A stretch of DNA of 48,357 bases from NCBI RefSeq assembly GCF_030682515.1, contig NZ_JAUXOD010000057.1, forward strand, positions 1 through 48,357, read 5' to 3'. Below the pieces are notes generated by a model, which was not told the origin of the DNA, made no database searches, and worked only from the letters and a program-made list of their open reading frames with translations. Positions 7,777-16,180 of the stretch are shown piece after piece. Position 1 is the first letter of the stretch, and the number at the start of each line of letters is the position of its first letter. Made by a program: the position numbers and the translations under genes. This DNA comes from Hoeflea sp. (GTDB taxonomy: Bacteria > Pseudomonadota > Alphaproteobacteria > Rhizobiales > Rhizobiaceae).

Positions 7777-8889
7777 ATGTCGAGACTTCAAAAGCTTGGC
7801 GTGGTGCTGGCCACGACCACAGCCTTCACGATGAATTTTGCCGGTGCAGCCTTCAGCCAGAACATGGATGAACTGGTCGCAGCCGCCAAGGCCGAAGGCA
7901 TGCTGACCACCATCGCGCTGCCGCACAGCTGGTGCGGCTATGGCGACGTGATCGCCGGCTTCAAGGCGAAATACCCCGAAATCACCGTCAATGAGCTCAA
8001 CCCCGACGCCGGCTCCGCCGACGAAGTGGAAGCCATCAAGGCCAACAAGGACAACAAGGGCCCGCAGGCGCCGGACGTCGTCGACGTCGGCCTCGCCTTC
8101 GGTCCGCAGATGAAGGCCGAAGGCCTGCTGCAGCCCTACAAGGTCTCCACCTGGGACGAAATTCCGGACACCATCAAGGATGCCGAAGGTTACTGGTACG
8201 GCGACTATTACGGCGTGATGTCGTTCCTGGTGAACAAGGACCTGGTGGCCAACACTCCGTCCGACTGGTCCGACCTGCTGAAGCCGGAATATGCCGGACA
8301 GGTGGCGCTCGCCGGTGACCCGCGCGCCTCCAACCAGGCGATCCTGGCAACCCTGGCTGCTGGTCTTGCCAACGGCGGCGCTGCCGGCAAGGAAGCCGGC
8401 GAAAAGGGTCTCGAGTTCTTCGCCGAACTCAACAAGGCCGGCAACTTCGTCCCCGTGATCGGCAAGGCCGGCACGCTGGCGCAGGGTGCAACCCCGATCG
8501 TCGCAATGTGGGACTACAACGCGCTGTCCGCCAAGGACACGCTGGCCGGCAACCCGCCGGTCGAGGTCGTGGTTCCGGCATCGGGCGTCCTCGCCGGCGT
8601 CTATGTGCAGGGCATCTCCGCCTACGCACCGCACCCCAACGCCGCCAAGCTGTGGATGGAGTATCTCTACTCCGACGAAGGCCAGCTCGGCTGGCTCAAG
8701 GGCTACTGCCACCCTGCCCGCTTCAACGCCATGGTCAAGGACGGCAAGATCCCGCAGGACCTGCTCGACGCGCTGCCGCCGGCTGAATCCTACGAGAAGG
8801 CCTACTTCCCGACACTGGAAGAAGTCGACGCCAACAAGGCAGCCGTGGTTGCCGGTTGGGACGCCGTCGTCGGCGCCAACGTTCAGTAA
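7777..8889 (+). CDS. ABC transporter periplasmic substrate-binding protein
   Basis: A 370-residue exported binding protein. Its signal peptide covers about residues 1-27 (MSRLQKLGVV... ending AAFSQN). The two-lobed type II fold is of the class that serves ferric iron, polyamines, 2-aminoethylphosphonate and similar ligands. A run SWCGYGDVIAGFKAKYP near the N-terminus and VMSFLVNKDLVANTPSDWSDLLKPEYAG are typical. The ligand cannot be read from the sequence. The PHO-box-like site upstream and the facing phosphate transporter favour a phosphorus compound, but iron importers of this class are also in some rhizobial Pho regulons. A strong hairpin follows the gene, as often seen where the binding protein is made in excess. 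Confidence 0.85.
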   Translation: MSRLQKLGVVLATTTAFTMNFAGAAFSQNMDELVAAAKAEGMLTTIALPHSWCGYGDVIAGFKAKYPEITVNELNPDAGSADEVEAIKANKDNKGPQAPDVVDVGLAFGPQMKAEGLLQPYKVSTWDEIPDTIKDAEGYWYGDYYGVMSFLVNKDLVANTPSDWSDLLKPEYAGQVALAGDPRASNQAILATLAAGLANGGAAGKEAGEKGLEFFAELNKAGNFVPVIGKAGTLAQGATPIVAMWDYNALSAKDTLAGNPPVEVVVPASGVLAGVYVQGISAYAPHPNAAKLWMEYLYSDEGQLGWLKGYCHPARFNAMVKDGKIPQDLLDALPPAESYEKAYFPTLEEVDANKAAVVAGWDAVVGANVQ

Positions 8890-8906
8890 GGCTTACGCCT
8901 GACATG

Positions 8907-8931
8907 CCGCCCCGCGCCCGCCGCGGGGCGG
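8907..8931 (+). terminator. Stem-loop between binding protein and permease genes
   Basis: CCGCCCCGCG (8907-8916) and CGCGGGGCGG (8922-8931) form a perfect 10-bp stem with a 5-nt loop. The sequence after it has only a short TTT, so it is more likely an RNA-stabilising or partial-termination structure that raises binding-protein mRNA over permease mRNA than a full terminator. Confidence 0.6.
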
Positions 8932-8962
8932 ATCTCGTTTCCGCTCCTTTGATTGTGGCCAG

Positions 8963-9862
8963 ATGACGCCCCTGCCAAGCCCACCTCCCGCCGCCATACG
9001 GCGCGTTCCCTTCAAGGACCGGCTGCCGCTGCACTGGCTGGGCATCGCGCCGTTTCTGGTGTTTGTCACCCTGTTCCTGATCCTGCCGACCATGTACATC
9101 GTCGTGGGCGCGTTCCGGTCCGTCGACGGTGGCTTCACCTTCGACAATGTGATCGGCCTCAACACCGCCTCGATCCGCTCCGCCTACTGGATTTCGATCA
9201 AGATCTCGCTGGCCTCGGCCTCGCTCGGCTGCCTGATCGGATTTTGCATGGCGGCCGCGATCACGCTCGGCGGACTGCCGAAATTCGTGCGCGGGCCGCT
9301 GCTGACCTTTTCCGGCGTGGCCTCCAACTTCGCCGGCGTGCCGCTGGCCTTCGCCTTTCTCGCCACGCTGGGCCCGATCGGGCTGGTGACGGTGTTCCTC
9401 AAGACCAATTTCGGCCTTGATCTCAGGATGATGGGCTTCAACATCCTCAGCTTCTGGGGCCTGACGATCACCTATCTGTTCTTCCAGATCCCGCTGATGA
9501 TCCTGATCATCACGCCGGCGCTTGACGGGCTGAAGCGCGAATGGCGCGAGGCCTCGGAAATTCTCGGCGCGACCGGGCCGCAATACTGGCGGATGGTGGC
9601 GTTCCCGATCCTGTTTCCGGCGATTCTCGGCACCATGGCGCTCCTGTTCGCCAATTCCTTCGGCGCCGTGGCGACCGCCATCGCGCTGACCGGATCGTCG
9701 CTCAACATCGTGCCGATCCTCTTGTTCGCGCAGATCCGCGGCGATGTGCTGGGCGATCCGCATCTGGGCTATGCGCTGGCCTTCGGCATGATCGTCGTCA
9801 CCGGCGTCGCCAACACCATCTACATCGTGCTGAGAGCGCGCTCGGAGAGGTGGCAGAAATGA
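8963..9862 (+). CDS. ABC transporter permease (first)
   Basis: This 299-residue inner-membrane protein has six predicted transmembrane segments. The first is IAPFLVFVTLFLILPTMYIVV near residue 35. The ATPase-contact EAA loop appears as EWREASEILGATGPQYW at about residues 193-210, with the conserved Glu-Ala and Gly. It follows the binding protein after 73 bp and overlaps the next permease by four bases (ATGA). The proline-rich first 15 residues before the first helix are usual for this class. It forms a heterodimer with the next gene product. Confidence 0.88.
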   Translation: MTPLPSPPPAAIRRVPFKDRLPLHWLGIAPFLVFVTLFLILPTMYIVVGAFRSVDGGFTFDNVIGLNTASIRSAYWISIKISLASASLGCLIGFCMAAAITLGGLPKFVRGPLLTFSGVASNFAGVPLAFAFLATLGPIGLVTVFLKTNFGLDLRMMGFNILSFWGLTITYLFFQIPLMILIITPALDGLKREWREASEILGATGPQYWRMVAFPILFPAILGTMALLFANSFGAVATAIALTGSSLNIVPILLFAQIRGDVLGDPHLGYALAFGMIVVTGVANTIYIVLRARSERWQK

Positions 9863-10647
9863 TGCGCCTGTCAGCCTGGGCGGCGCTCATATTCGGGATG
9901 CTCTATTTCATCCTGCCGCTTGTCGGCATGGCGGAATTCTCGCTCAAAATGCGGCGCGGGGTCTATTCGCTTGATGCCTATGCGAAGGTGCTGGCCGATC
10001 CGCGGTTCCAGGAGACCTTCAGCTATTCGGTGATGATGGCGGTGTTCACCATCCTGTTCGGCGTGCTGCTGGTGGTGCCGACCGCCTACTGGGTCCGCCT
10101 CAAGCTGCCGCGGGCCCGCCCCTATGTCGAGTTCATCACCCTGCTGCCGCTGGTGATCCCCGCCATCGTCGTCGTGTTCGGCTATATCAGGCTCTACAAC
10201 ACATCGAGCTGGCTGCCGCTGACCGGCACGGTGACGGGCACCAATATCCTCTTGATGTTCGGCTATGCGACCCTGTCGCTGCCCTACATGTACCGCGCCG
10301 TCGACACCGGCCTGCGCACCATCGACGTGACCACGCTCACCGAAGCCGCGCAGTCGCTCGGCGCCGGCTGGATGACGATCCTGGGCCGGCTGATCCTGCC
10401 CAATGTCCTGGTCGCGGTGCTGTCGGGCGCCTTCGTGACGCTCGCCATCGTCATCGGCGAGTTCACCATGGCGGCCCTGCTCAACCGTCCCGCCTTCGGA
10501 CCCTACATGCAGCTGCTCGGCGCCAACCGCGCCTATGAGCCGGCGGCGCTCGCGGTGATCGCCTTCGCCATCACCTGGGCCTGCATGGGCCTCATCCAGC
10601 TTGTCGCGCGTCTTGCGCCCAAACCAGCACTTCCGGTGAAAGACTGA
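9859..10647 (+). CDS. ABC transporter permease (second)
   Basis: A 262-residue membrane protein starting with MMRLSAWAALIFGMLYFILPLVG. It is translationally coupled to the first permease (ATGA overlap at 9859-9862) and to the ATPase (TGATG at 10645-10649). The EAA loop is LTEAAQSLGAGWMTILGRLILP near residues 156-177. Six membrane segments are expected. A second Met at 9862 is an equally possible start. It completes the channel of the importer. Confidence 0.9.
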   Translation: MMRLSAWAALIFGMLYFILPLVGMAEFSLKMRRGVYSLDAYAKVLADPRFQETFSYSVMMAVFTILFGVLLVVPTAYWVRLKLPRARPYVEFITLLPLVIPAIVVVFGYIRLYNTSSWLPLTGTVTGTNILLMFGYATLSLPYMYRAVDTGLRTIDVTTLTEAAQSLGAGWMTILGRLILPNVLVAVLSGAFVTLAIVIGEFTMAALLNRPAFGPYMQLLGANRAYEPAALAVIAFAITWACMGLIQLVARLAPKPALPVKD

Positions 10648-11714
10648 TGACCGAAGCTCCCTATCTCTCCATCGACGGCATTTCCAAATCCTTCGGCGCG
10701 ATGCAGGTCGTGCGCGACGCCGACATCGCCGTCAAGCGCGGCGAATTCGTCTCCTTTCTCGGGCCGTCGGGCTGCGGCAAGACAACCATCCTGAGGATGG
10801 TGGCGGGTTTCGAGACACCGAGCACCGGCTCGATCAGCATCGACGGCCGCGACATCACCTATCTCAAGCCGAGCCAGCGCAAGATCGGCATGGTGTTCCA
10901 GTCCTATGCGCTGTTCCCCAACCTGACGGTGGCCGGCAATATCGGCTTTGGCCTGAGGGTGGCGGGGGTCGGCCGCGCCGCGATCGATGAGCGCGTGGCC
11001 GAAATGCTGGCGCTGATCAAGCTGCCGCAACTGGCCGACCGCTTTCCCTGGCAGCTCTCCGGTGGCCAGCAGCAGCGCGTGGCGCTTGCCCGGGCGATCG
11101 CGCCCCGCCCCACCGTGCTGCTGCTTGATGAGCCGCTGTCGGCGCTCGACGCCAAGATCCGCGTCTCGCTGCGCGAGGAAATCCGCGGCATCCAGCAGGA
11201 GCTTGGCATCACCACGATCTTCGTCACCCACGACCAGGAGGAGGCCCTGTCGATGTCGGACCGGGTGATGGTGATGAACCAGGGCCGGATCGAGCAGATC
11301 GGCACGCCGGCGGAAATCTACAATCATCCGAGCACGACCTTCGTTGCCGCCTTTGTCGGCACCTTGAGCCAGCTTGACGCCACAGTGACCGATGTTTCGC
11401 GCGGCGAAGCGCGCGTCGGCTCGACCACCATTGCCGGCCTCGGGCTGCCGCAGGGCGCCAAGACCGGCGACACGCTGCGGCTGGCGCTCCGGCCCGAATC
11501 GCTCAGATACGACCGCCGCGACGGCGACCAGACGCTGGAGGCGCGCATCCTGTCGGTGCATTTCCTGGGCGCCGTCATTCGCATCAAGCTCGCCATCGGC
11601 GATGTGGCCCTCTCGCTCGACACTTTCAACGACCCGACGCGGCCGCCGCCCGTCGCCGGCGAGACGATCCAGATCCACTTCGCCCCGCAGACCGTGCTGG
11701 CCCTGACCGACTGA
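10647..11714 (+). CDS. ABC transporter ATP-binding protein (Fbp/Pot/Phn type)
   Basis: This 355-residue ATPase energises the importer. Walker A is GPSGCGKTT at residues 39-47, the signature is LSGGQQQR at 137-144, and Walker B is LLLDEP at 158-163 with the SALD D-loop and the switch His in FVTHDQEE. A C-terminal TOBE/OB domain of about 110 residues follows, as in ferric, polyamine and phosphonate ATPases, and may sense substrate. It is the last gene of the operon. Its stop lies 15 bp from the stop of the facing Na+/Pi transporter gene. Confidence 0.93.
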   Translation: MTEAPYLSIDGISKSFGAMQVVRDADIAVKRGEFVSFLGPSGCGKTTILRMVAGFETPSTGSISIDGRDITYLKPSQRKIGMVFQSYALFPNLTVAGNIGFGLRVAGVGRAAIDERVAEMLALIKLPQLADRFPWQLSGGQQQRVALARAIAPRPTVLLLDEPLSALDAKIRVSLREEIRGIQQELGITTIFVTHDQEEALSMSDRVMVMNQGRIEQIGTPAEIYNHPSTTFVAAFVGTLSQLDATVTDVSRGEARVGSTTIAGLGLPQGAKTGDTLRLALRPESLRYDRRDGDQTLEARILSVHFLGAVIRIKLAIGDVALSLDTFNDPTRPPPVAGETIQIHFAPQTVLALTD

Positions 11715-11729
11715 TCCCGGCGCCTCGCC

Positions 11730-13406
11730 TCAGCCCGACTGACGTCTGGCTTCAGTCAGGCGGCTCGACAGGAGATCGCCGGTTTCCGACAGGATCGGAT
11801 AGGCGACCATCGAGAAGGAGGCGTTGATCTGCTTCAGCGCCCGCAGCGTTTCCTGGTGGATGTTGGTCGTCTCGATGCTTTCCTTCAGTCCCTCGCGAAG
11901 CCGATCGAGGTGGTTGCGCTGCAGTTTCTGCTCGATGGCGCGGATGTGATCCTTTTCCGCCACGAGTTCCCGCGCGTCATCGGGATTCTGAGTCATCATG
12001 ATGTTGAGAGCCAGTTGCACATTGGCGAGCACCCGGTCGTGGAGATCGCAGATTTCCCGCCAGCCGGTGGTCGAGAACGCCAACCCGTCGGTATCCAGGC
12101 GCCGGGCAAGCCCCATCATGTTGCCTTCGAGAAATTCGCCCGCGGCCTCGAGATGGGCCGCCAGCGTCGCCAGTTCCATCGATTTCCGTCTGGACTGCTC
12201 GGTCAGTTCCCCGCGGTTGAGCCCGGCCAGATAGAGCTTGATGTTGAAATGCATCTTGCGGACGGCTGTCTGGCTGCCGGTGATCGCGCTGGCGGCGTCA
12301 TCGTCCCAGGTGGCATAGAGGCGGATGGTCGACCGCAGCATCGCCTCGACCATTTCCCCCATGCGCAGGATCTCGCGCGCGGCGCAGGACAGGGCCCGCT
12401 CCGGGGTGGCGAGCGCCGCGGGGTCGAGCGCCGTCAGCGTGCCCAGCGCCGCCGCCGCCACCGGTGTGGGCTGCATCAGCTTTTCAGCGAGCCCGGCCAC
12501 GAGACCCGTGACCGGCAGGATGAGCAGCGCCAGCCCGAGATTGAAGGCCAGGTGCAGGTTGATGACCTGCCGCGCCCCGGTGCCTCCCAGGAGATCGAGC
12601 GGCGGAGCGAACAGCGCGATGAGCAGCAGGACCAGCATGGCCCCGCCGCCGCGCAGCACCAGATTGGAGACGATCATCCGCCGCGCTTCCAGCGGGGCGT
12701 TGAGCGTGAGGTAATAGGCGATCAGCGCGCCGCCCAGATTGGCGCCCAGCACCATCGCAACCGCCGCATTGGTCGGCAGCAGCCCCTGAAGCACGAGCGT
12801 GACGAACAGCAGCACCGCGGCGACGCTGGAATGCACCATCCAGGCGAAGGCGGCGCCGATCAGGAACGACGTCAGCCGGTCCTGGCCCAGATACTGCATC
12901 ACTCTTATGGCGGCTTCGCTGTCGACCAGCGGGGCCGTGGTGACACGGATCATGTCGAGCGAGACGAAGATCAGGCCGAGTCCGATCAGGATCCGCCCGG
13001 TCTGCCGGCTGCGCTTGTTGCGGCCCTGCAGGAACAGGCCGGTGCCGGCGAGAAGCAGGACCGGAATGATAAACTCGAACCTGACCAGCAGGAACTGCGC
13101 GACCAGCGCCGAGCCGACATCGGCGCCCAGCAGGATGGCGAGCCCGAGCGACAACGCGATGGTTCCCCCCGACGCGAAATTGCTCACCAGGATCGCCACG
13201 GCGGTCGAACTCTGAAGCATCACCGCGACGACCAGCCCGGTGCAGGCCGCCAGGATCCGGTTGTCCGCCGATCGCCTGAGCCACAGCCTCAGCTCGATCG
13301 AGAACGCCCGCTCCACCCCGGTTCGCACCAGGCGGACGGACCAGATCAGCAGCGCCGCAGCGCCCGCAATATGCAGCAGAAACAAAAAGACATTCGCTTC
13401 GGTCAA
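11730..13406 (-). CDS. Na+/phosphate cotransporter family protein (NptA/YjbB-like) with PhoU-like domain
   Basis: A 558-residue protein. The N-terminal half has about nine hydrophobic segments, with the repeated family signature QSSTAVAILVSNF (residues about 65-80) and HSSVAAVLLFVTL, the paired Gln-Ser-Ser type repeats of Na/Pi cotransporters. The C-terminal 200 residues are helical and PhoU-like. It should move phosphate with sodium across the inner membrane; E. coli YjbB works as an exporter. I chose a TTG at 13406 because it is preceded by GGGGA at 8-nt spacing and begins right before the first helix (LTEANVFLFLL). Upstream ATGs at 13466 and 13493 would place coding sequence at or next to the PHO box and add cysteine-rich junk. 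Confidence 0.85.
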   Translation of the reverse strand: MTEANVFLFLLHIAGAAALLIWSVRLVRTGVERAFSIELRLWLRRSADNRILAACTGLVVAVMLQSSTAVAILVSNFASGGTIALSLGLAILLGADVGSALVAQFLLVRFEFIIPVLLLAGTGLFLQGRNKRSRQTGRILIGLGLIFVSLDMIRVTTAPLVDSEAAIRVMQYLGQDRLTSFLIGAAFAWMVHSSVAAVLLFVTLVLQGLLPTNAAVAMVLGANLGGALIAYYLTLNAPLEARRMIVSNLVLRGGGAMLVLLLIALFAPPLDLLGGTGARQVINLHLAFNLGLALLILPVTGLVAGLAEKLMQPTPVAAAALGTLTALDPAALATPERALSCAAREILRMGEMVEAMLRSTIRLYATWDDDAASAITGSQTAVRKMHFNIKLYLAGLNRGELTEQSRRKSMELATLAAHLEAAGEFLEGNMMGLARRLDTDGLAFSTTGWREICDLHDRVLANVQLALNIMMTQNPDDARELVAEKDHIRAIEQKLQRNHLDRLREGLKESIETTNIHQETLRALKQINASFSMVAYPILSETGDLLSSRLTEARRQSG

Positions 13407-13486
13407 GTGACGTATCCCCGTTGCGTCGTGCCTGCATGACGCGTCCAGTGTGCAGTCCGGACACATACCACAGCTGCAGAGCCAGA

Positions 13487-13504
13487 CTGTCATAAAGCTG
13501 TCAT
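13487..13504. promoter_or_regulatory. Perfect PHO box between nptA-like gene and cbpA
   Basis: CTGTCAT-AAAG-CTGTCAT is an exact pair of PhoB half-sites with a 4-bp spacer. It lies 81 bp upstream of the TTG of the Na+/phosphate transporter gene and 241 bp upstream of cbpA. The repeats as written point toward cbpA, while function points toward the transporter. Which promoter it serves is therefore open. Confidence 0.75.
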
Positions 13505-13612
13505 ATAACGGCAAGTCGCGGCATGTCTTTTGCGACAGAAACGCGACTGTCCGCGCGACCCGGCCGCTCTGGTCCGAAGACGATGCGGCGACAACCGCCG
13601 GTCCCTGCCCCA

Positions 13613-13655
13613 TTGATCAAGCTCAATGCGGACAGGACGCGGAAAATCATATAAG
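13613..13655 (+). promoter_or_regulatory. FNR/FixK-type box with class II promoter of cbpA
   Basis: TTGATCAAGCTCAA (13613-13626) fits TTGA-N6-TCAA exactly and TTGAT-N4-ATCAA in nine of ten positions. A -10-like TATAAG lies at 13650-13655, which puts the box centre at about -42, the class II activator position. Oxygen-limited or redox-controlled transcription of cbpA-cbpM is inferred. The leader would be about 80 nt. Confidence 0.6.
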
Positions 13656-13744
13656 AGACTGAATCCGTGGCTCTCCTGCGATCTTCCGCGTCCATGCGCG
13701 GCATCGCCGTCACGTTTTCCATGCGCAATGCCGGAGCGAACTGA

Positions 13745-14656
13745 ATGAAAAATCCCTATGAGATCCTCGGCGTCAAGCAGACGGCGACCGATCAGGAGAT
13801 CAAGGCCGCCTTCAAGACGCTGGCCAAGAAGCATCATCCGGACCTGCATCCCGACGACAAGGCCGCCGAGGCCCGCTTCAAGGAGATCTCCGGCGCCCAT
13901 GAGTTCCTCAAGGACAAGGAGCGCCGCCGCCGCTTCGACGCGGGCGAGATCGACGCCTCGGGCGCGGAAAAACAGCAGCAGCGCTATTACCGGGATTACG
14001 CGGGCCCCGCCGGCGCCCATGCAGCTCAGGACGGGTTTGCCGGCAATGACGATCTCGAGGATTTCTTCGCCCGCGCCTTTGGTGGCGGCGCCGGTTCCAG
14101 GCGCGCTTCCATGAAGGCGCGCGGCCAGGATGTGAGCTACACATTGCGCGTGGCGTTCCGGCTGGCCGCCCGCGGCGGCGTGCAGAAACTGCAATTGCCC
14201 GACGGCAAGACGCTGAACGTCACCATCCCCGAAGGCGCCGAGGACCGGCAGACGTTGAGGCTCAAGGGCCAGGGCGGACCGGGGTTCAATGGCGGGCCCA
14301 ACGGCGACGCCTTTATCGAGCTGCATATCGAGCCCGACGCGCATTTCGTCCGCAAGGACGACAATGTCCATCTCGAGGTGCCGGTGACGCTCAAGGAAGC
14401 CGTTCTGGGCGCCAAGATCGAGGTGCCGACGCTCACCGGGCCGGTGAGCCTGACCATTCCCAAAGGCTCCAACGCCGGCACCAGGCTCCGGCTCAAGGAC
14501 CGCGGCATCCGGAACGCCAAGACCGGCGATCGCGGGCACCTCTATGTCACCCTCAAGGTGGTGCTGCCCGAGGGCGACGAACCCGAGCTTTCGGCCTTCC
14601 TCGAGGGCTGGACGCCCAAGCACGCGCAAAATCCCCGCAAGGAGATGCTGTCATGA
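13745..14656 (+). CDS. cbpA: DnaJ-family co-chaperone CbpA
   Basis: A 303-residue type II Hsp40. The J domain (residues 1-68) has YEILGV and the DnaK-activating HPD at 31-33. A Gly-poor linker with Gln/Tyr and then DDLEDFFARAFGGG follow, and two beta-sandwich client-binding domains start near residue 125 (RGQDVSYTLRVAF). No zinc finger is present, as expected for CbpA. It would recruit DnaK to unfolded clients and may bind DNA, as in E. coli. The overlap ATGA with the next gene is the typical cbpA-cbpM arrangement. The FNR-like site upstream suggests micro-oxic expression. Confidence 0.93.
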   Translation: MKNPYEILGVKQTATDQEIKAAFKTLAKKHHPDLHPDDKAAEARFKEISGAHEFLKDKERRRRFDAGEIDASGAEKQQQRYYRDYAGPAGAHAAQDGFAGNDDLEDFFARAFGGGAGSRRASMKARGQDVSYTLRVAFRLAARGGVQKLQLPDGKTLNVTIPEGAEDRQTLRLKGQGGPGFNGGPNGDAFIELHIEPDAHFVRKDDNVHLEVPVTLKEAVLGAKIEVPTLTGPVSLTIPKGSNAGTRLRLKDRGIRNAKTGDRGHLYVTLKVVLPEGDEPELSAFLEGWTPKHAQNPRKEMLS

Positions 14657-14985
14657 AAAATCTCGACGAGGTGATCGCAATCGTTCCCGGGCTCAGCCGC
14701 ACCGACCTGGACCGCTGGATCCAGGCCGCCCTGATCGAGGCGGACCAGGACGCCGACCGCCCGGCCCTGAACGAGACCCAAGTGGCCCGGGTGCGGCTCG
14801 TCTGCAGCCTGCGCTACGACATGGAGGTGGAGGAGGAGACGCTGCCGGTGGTGCTCGACCTCATCGACCAGCTGCACGCCGCCCGCGCCCGGCTGCACCG
14901 GCTGAGCCAGGCGGTGCTGGCCCAGGACGAGGAAGTCAGGGCCGCGGTGCTGGAGATCATGGCCGAGACCCGCCGCGGGCGCTGA
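14653..14985 (+). CDS. cbpM: CbpM-like chaperone modulator
   Basis: A 110-residue, mostly helical acidic protein translationally coupled to cbpA (ATGA overlap). The N-terminal part, MKNLDEVIAIVPGLSRTDLDRWIQAALIEA, resembles the MerR-like helix-turn-helix half of CbpM. The rest is the long helix VRLVCSLRYDMEVEEETLPVVLDLIDQLHAAR. CbpM binds the J domain and inhibits CbpA. Family and position both support the call. The stop is 3 bp from the stop of the opposing thiolase gene. Confidence 0.88.
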   Translation: MKNLDEVIAIVPGLSRTDLDRWIQAALIEADQDADRPALNETQVARVRLVCSLRYDMEVEEETLPVVLDLIDQLHAARARLHRLSQAVLAQDEEVRAAVLEIMAETRRGR

Positions 14986-14988
14986 ACC

Positions 14989-16167
14989 TCAACCGCAGAT
15001 CTCGAACAGGCCCGCAGCGCCCATGCCGCCGCCCACGCACATGGAGACAACGGCGAGTTTTGCGCCGCGGCGGCGGCCTTCGATGAGGATGTGGCCGGCC
15101 ATGCGGGCGCCGCTCATGCCGTAGGGATGGCCGATGGAAATCGCCCCGCCATTGACGTTCAGTTTTTCGGGATCGATGCCGAGCGTGTCACGGCAATAGA
15201 GCAACTGCGAGGCGAAGGCCTCGTTGATTTCCCAAAGGTCGATGTCCTGTATCCTGAGCCCGTGGCGGGCGAGCAGGCGCGGGATGGCCAGGGCCGGGCC
15301 GATGCCCATTTCCTCGGCCGCGCAGCCGGCCACCGCCATGCCGCGAAAGATGCCGAGCGGCGAGAGGTTGCGCCGTGCGGCCTCCTGCCCCGACATGACG
15401 ATCAGCGCCGAGGCGCCGTCAGAGAGCTGGCTGGCATTGCCGGCGGTCACCACCTTGCCCTCGCCCCGAACCGGCTGAAGCGACTGGAGCGCTTCGAGCG
15501 TGGTGCCAGGCCGGTTGCATTCGTCGCGGGTGAGCGTCACCGCCTCTTCCGAGACGACACCACTCGCCTTGTCGGTCACGGATTTGACCGCGTCCATCGG
15601 CACGATCTCGGCGTCGAAGCGGCCTGCCGCCTGTGCGGCCGCCGTGCGGGTCTGGCTTTCGAAGGCATAGAGATCCTGCGCGTCACGGCTCACGCCATAG
15701 CGCGCGGCAACCAGTTCGGCGGTGTCGAGCATGCTCATGTAGTAGCTGTCGGGCACGGAGGCGACTCGGTAGGCGTGTGCATTCCAGTTCGCGTTCTGCA
15801 CCAGCGAGATGCTCTCCACCCCGCCCGCCATGGCGATGTCGACGCCCTCCTGCCTGACCTGCCAGGCGGCATTGGCGATGGCCGACAGCCCGGAGGCGCA
15901 TTGGCGGTCGAGGGTGATGGCGGCAACTGAGTCAGGCAGGCCTGCCGCGATCACCGCGTGGCGGGCGGCGTTGACGCCGGCGGTGCCCTGGGTGAGCGCC
16001 GAGCCCATGGCAAAATCCTCGATCTCGCCGCCCTCGAGCCCGGCGCGGCTTACCGCGGCGCGGATCGCATGCGCGATCAGCACCGGGGCCTGGGTGACAT
16101 TGAAGGCGCCGCGATAGGCCTTGCCGATCGGCGTGCGGGCGGTGGAGACGATGACGGCGTCGCGCAT
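14989..16167 (-). CDS. Thiolase (acetyl-CoA acyltransferase)
   Basis: A 392-residue thiolase with the nucleophilic Cys90 in [11 protein letters not shown], the His of [17 protein letters not shown] and the second catalytic cysteine in [15 protein letters not shown]. It cleaves 3-oxoacyl-CoA with CoA, or runs the condensation in reverse. As the last gene of the long minus-strand operon it would act after the 3-oxoacid CoA-transferase, releasing acetyl-CoA and a shorter acyl-CoA. Chain-length preference cannot be read from the sequence. Confidence 0.93.
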   Translation of the reverse strand: MRDAVIVSTARTPIGKAYRGAFNVTQAPVLIAHAIRAAVSRAGLEGGEIEDFAMGSALTQGTAGVNAARHAVIAAGLPDSVAAITLDRQCASGLSAIANAAWQVRQEGVDIAMAGGVESISLVQNANWNAHAYRVASVPDSYYMSMLDTAELVAARYGVSRDAQDLYAFESQTRTAAAQAAGRFDAEIVPMDAVKSVTDKASGVVSEEAVTLTRDECNRPGTTLEALQSLQPVRGEGKVVTAGNASQLSDGASALIVMSGQEAARRNLSPLGIFRGMAVAGCAAEEMGIGPALAIPRLLARHGLRIQDIDLWEINEAFASQLLYCRDTLGIDPEKLNVNGGAISIGHPYGMSGARMAGHILIEGRRRGAKLAVVSMCVGGGMGAAGLFEICG

Positions 16168-16180
16168 GGGATGGTCCTCT

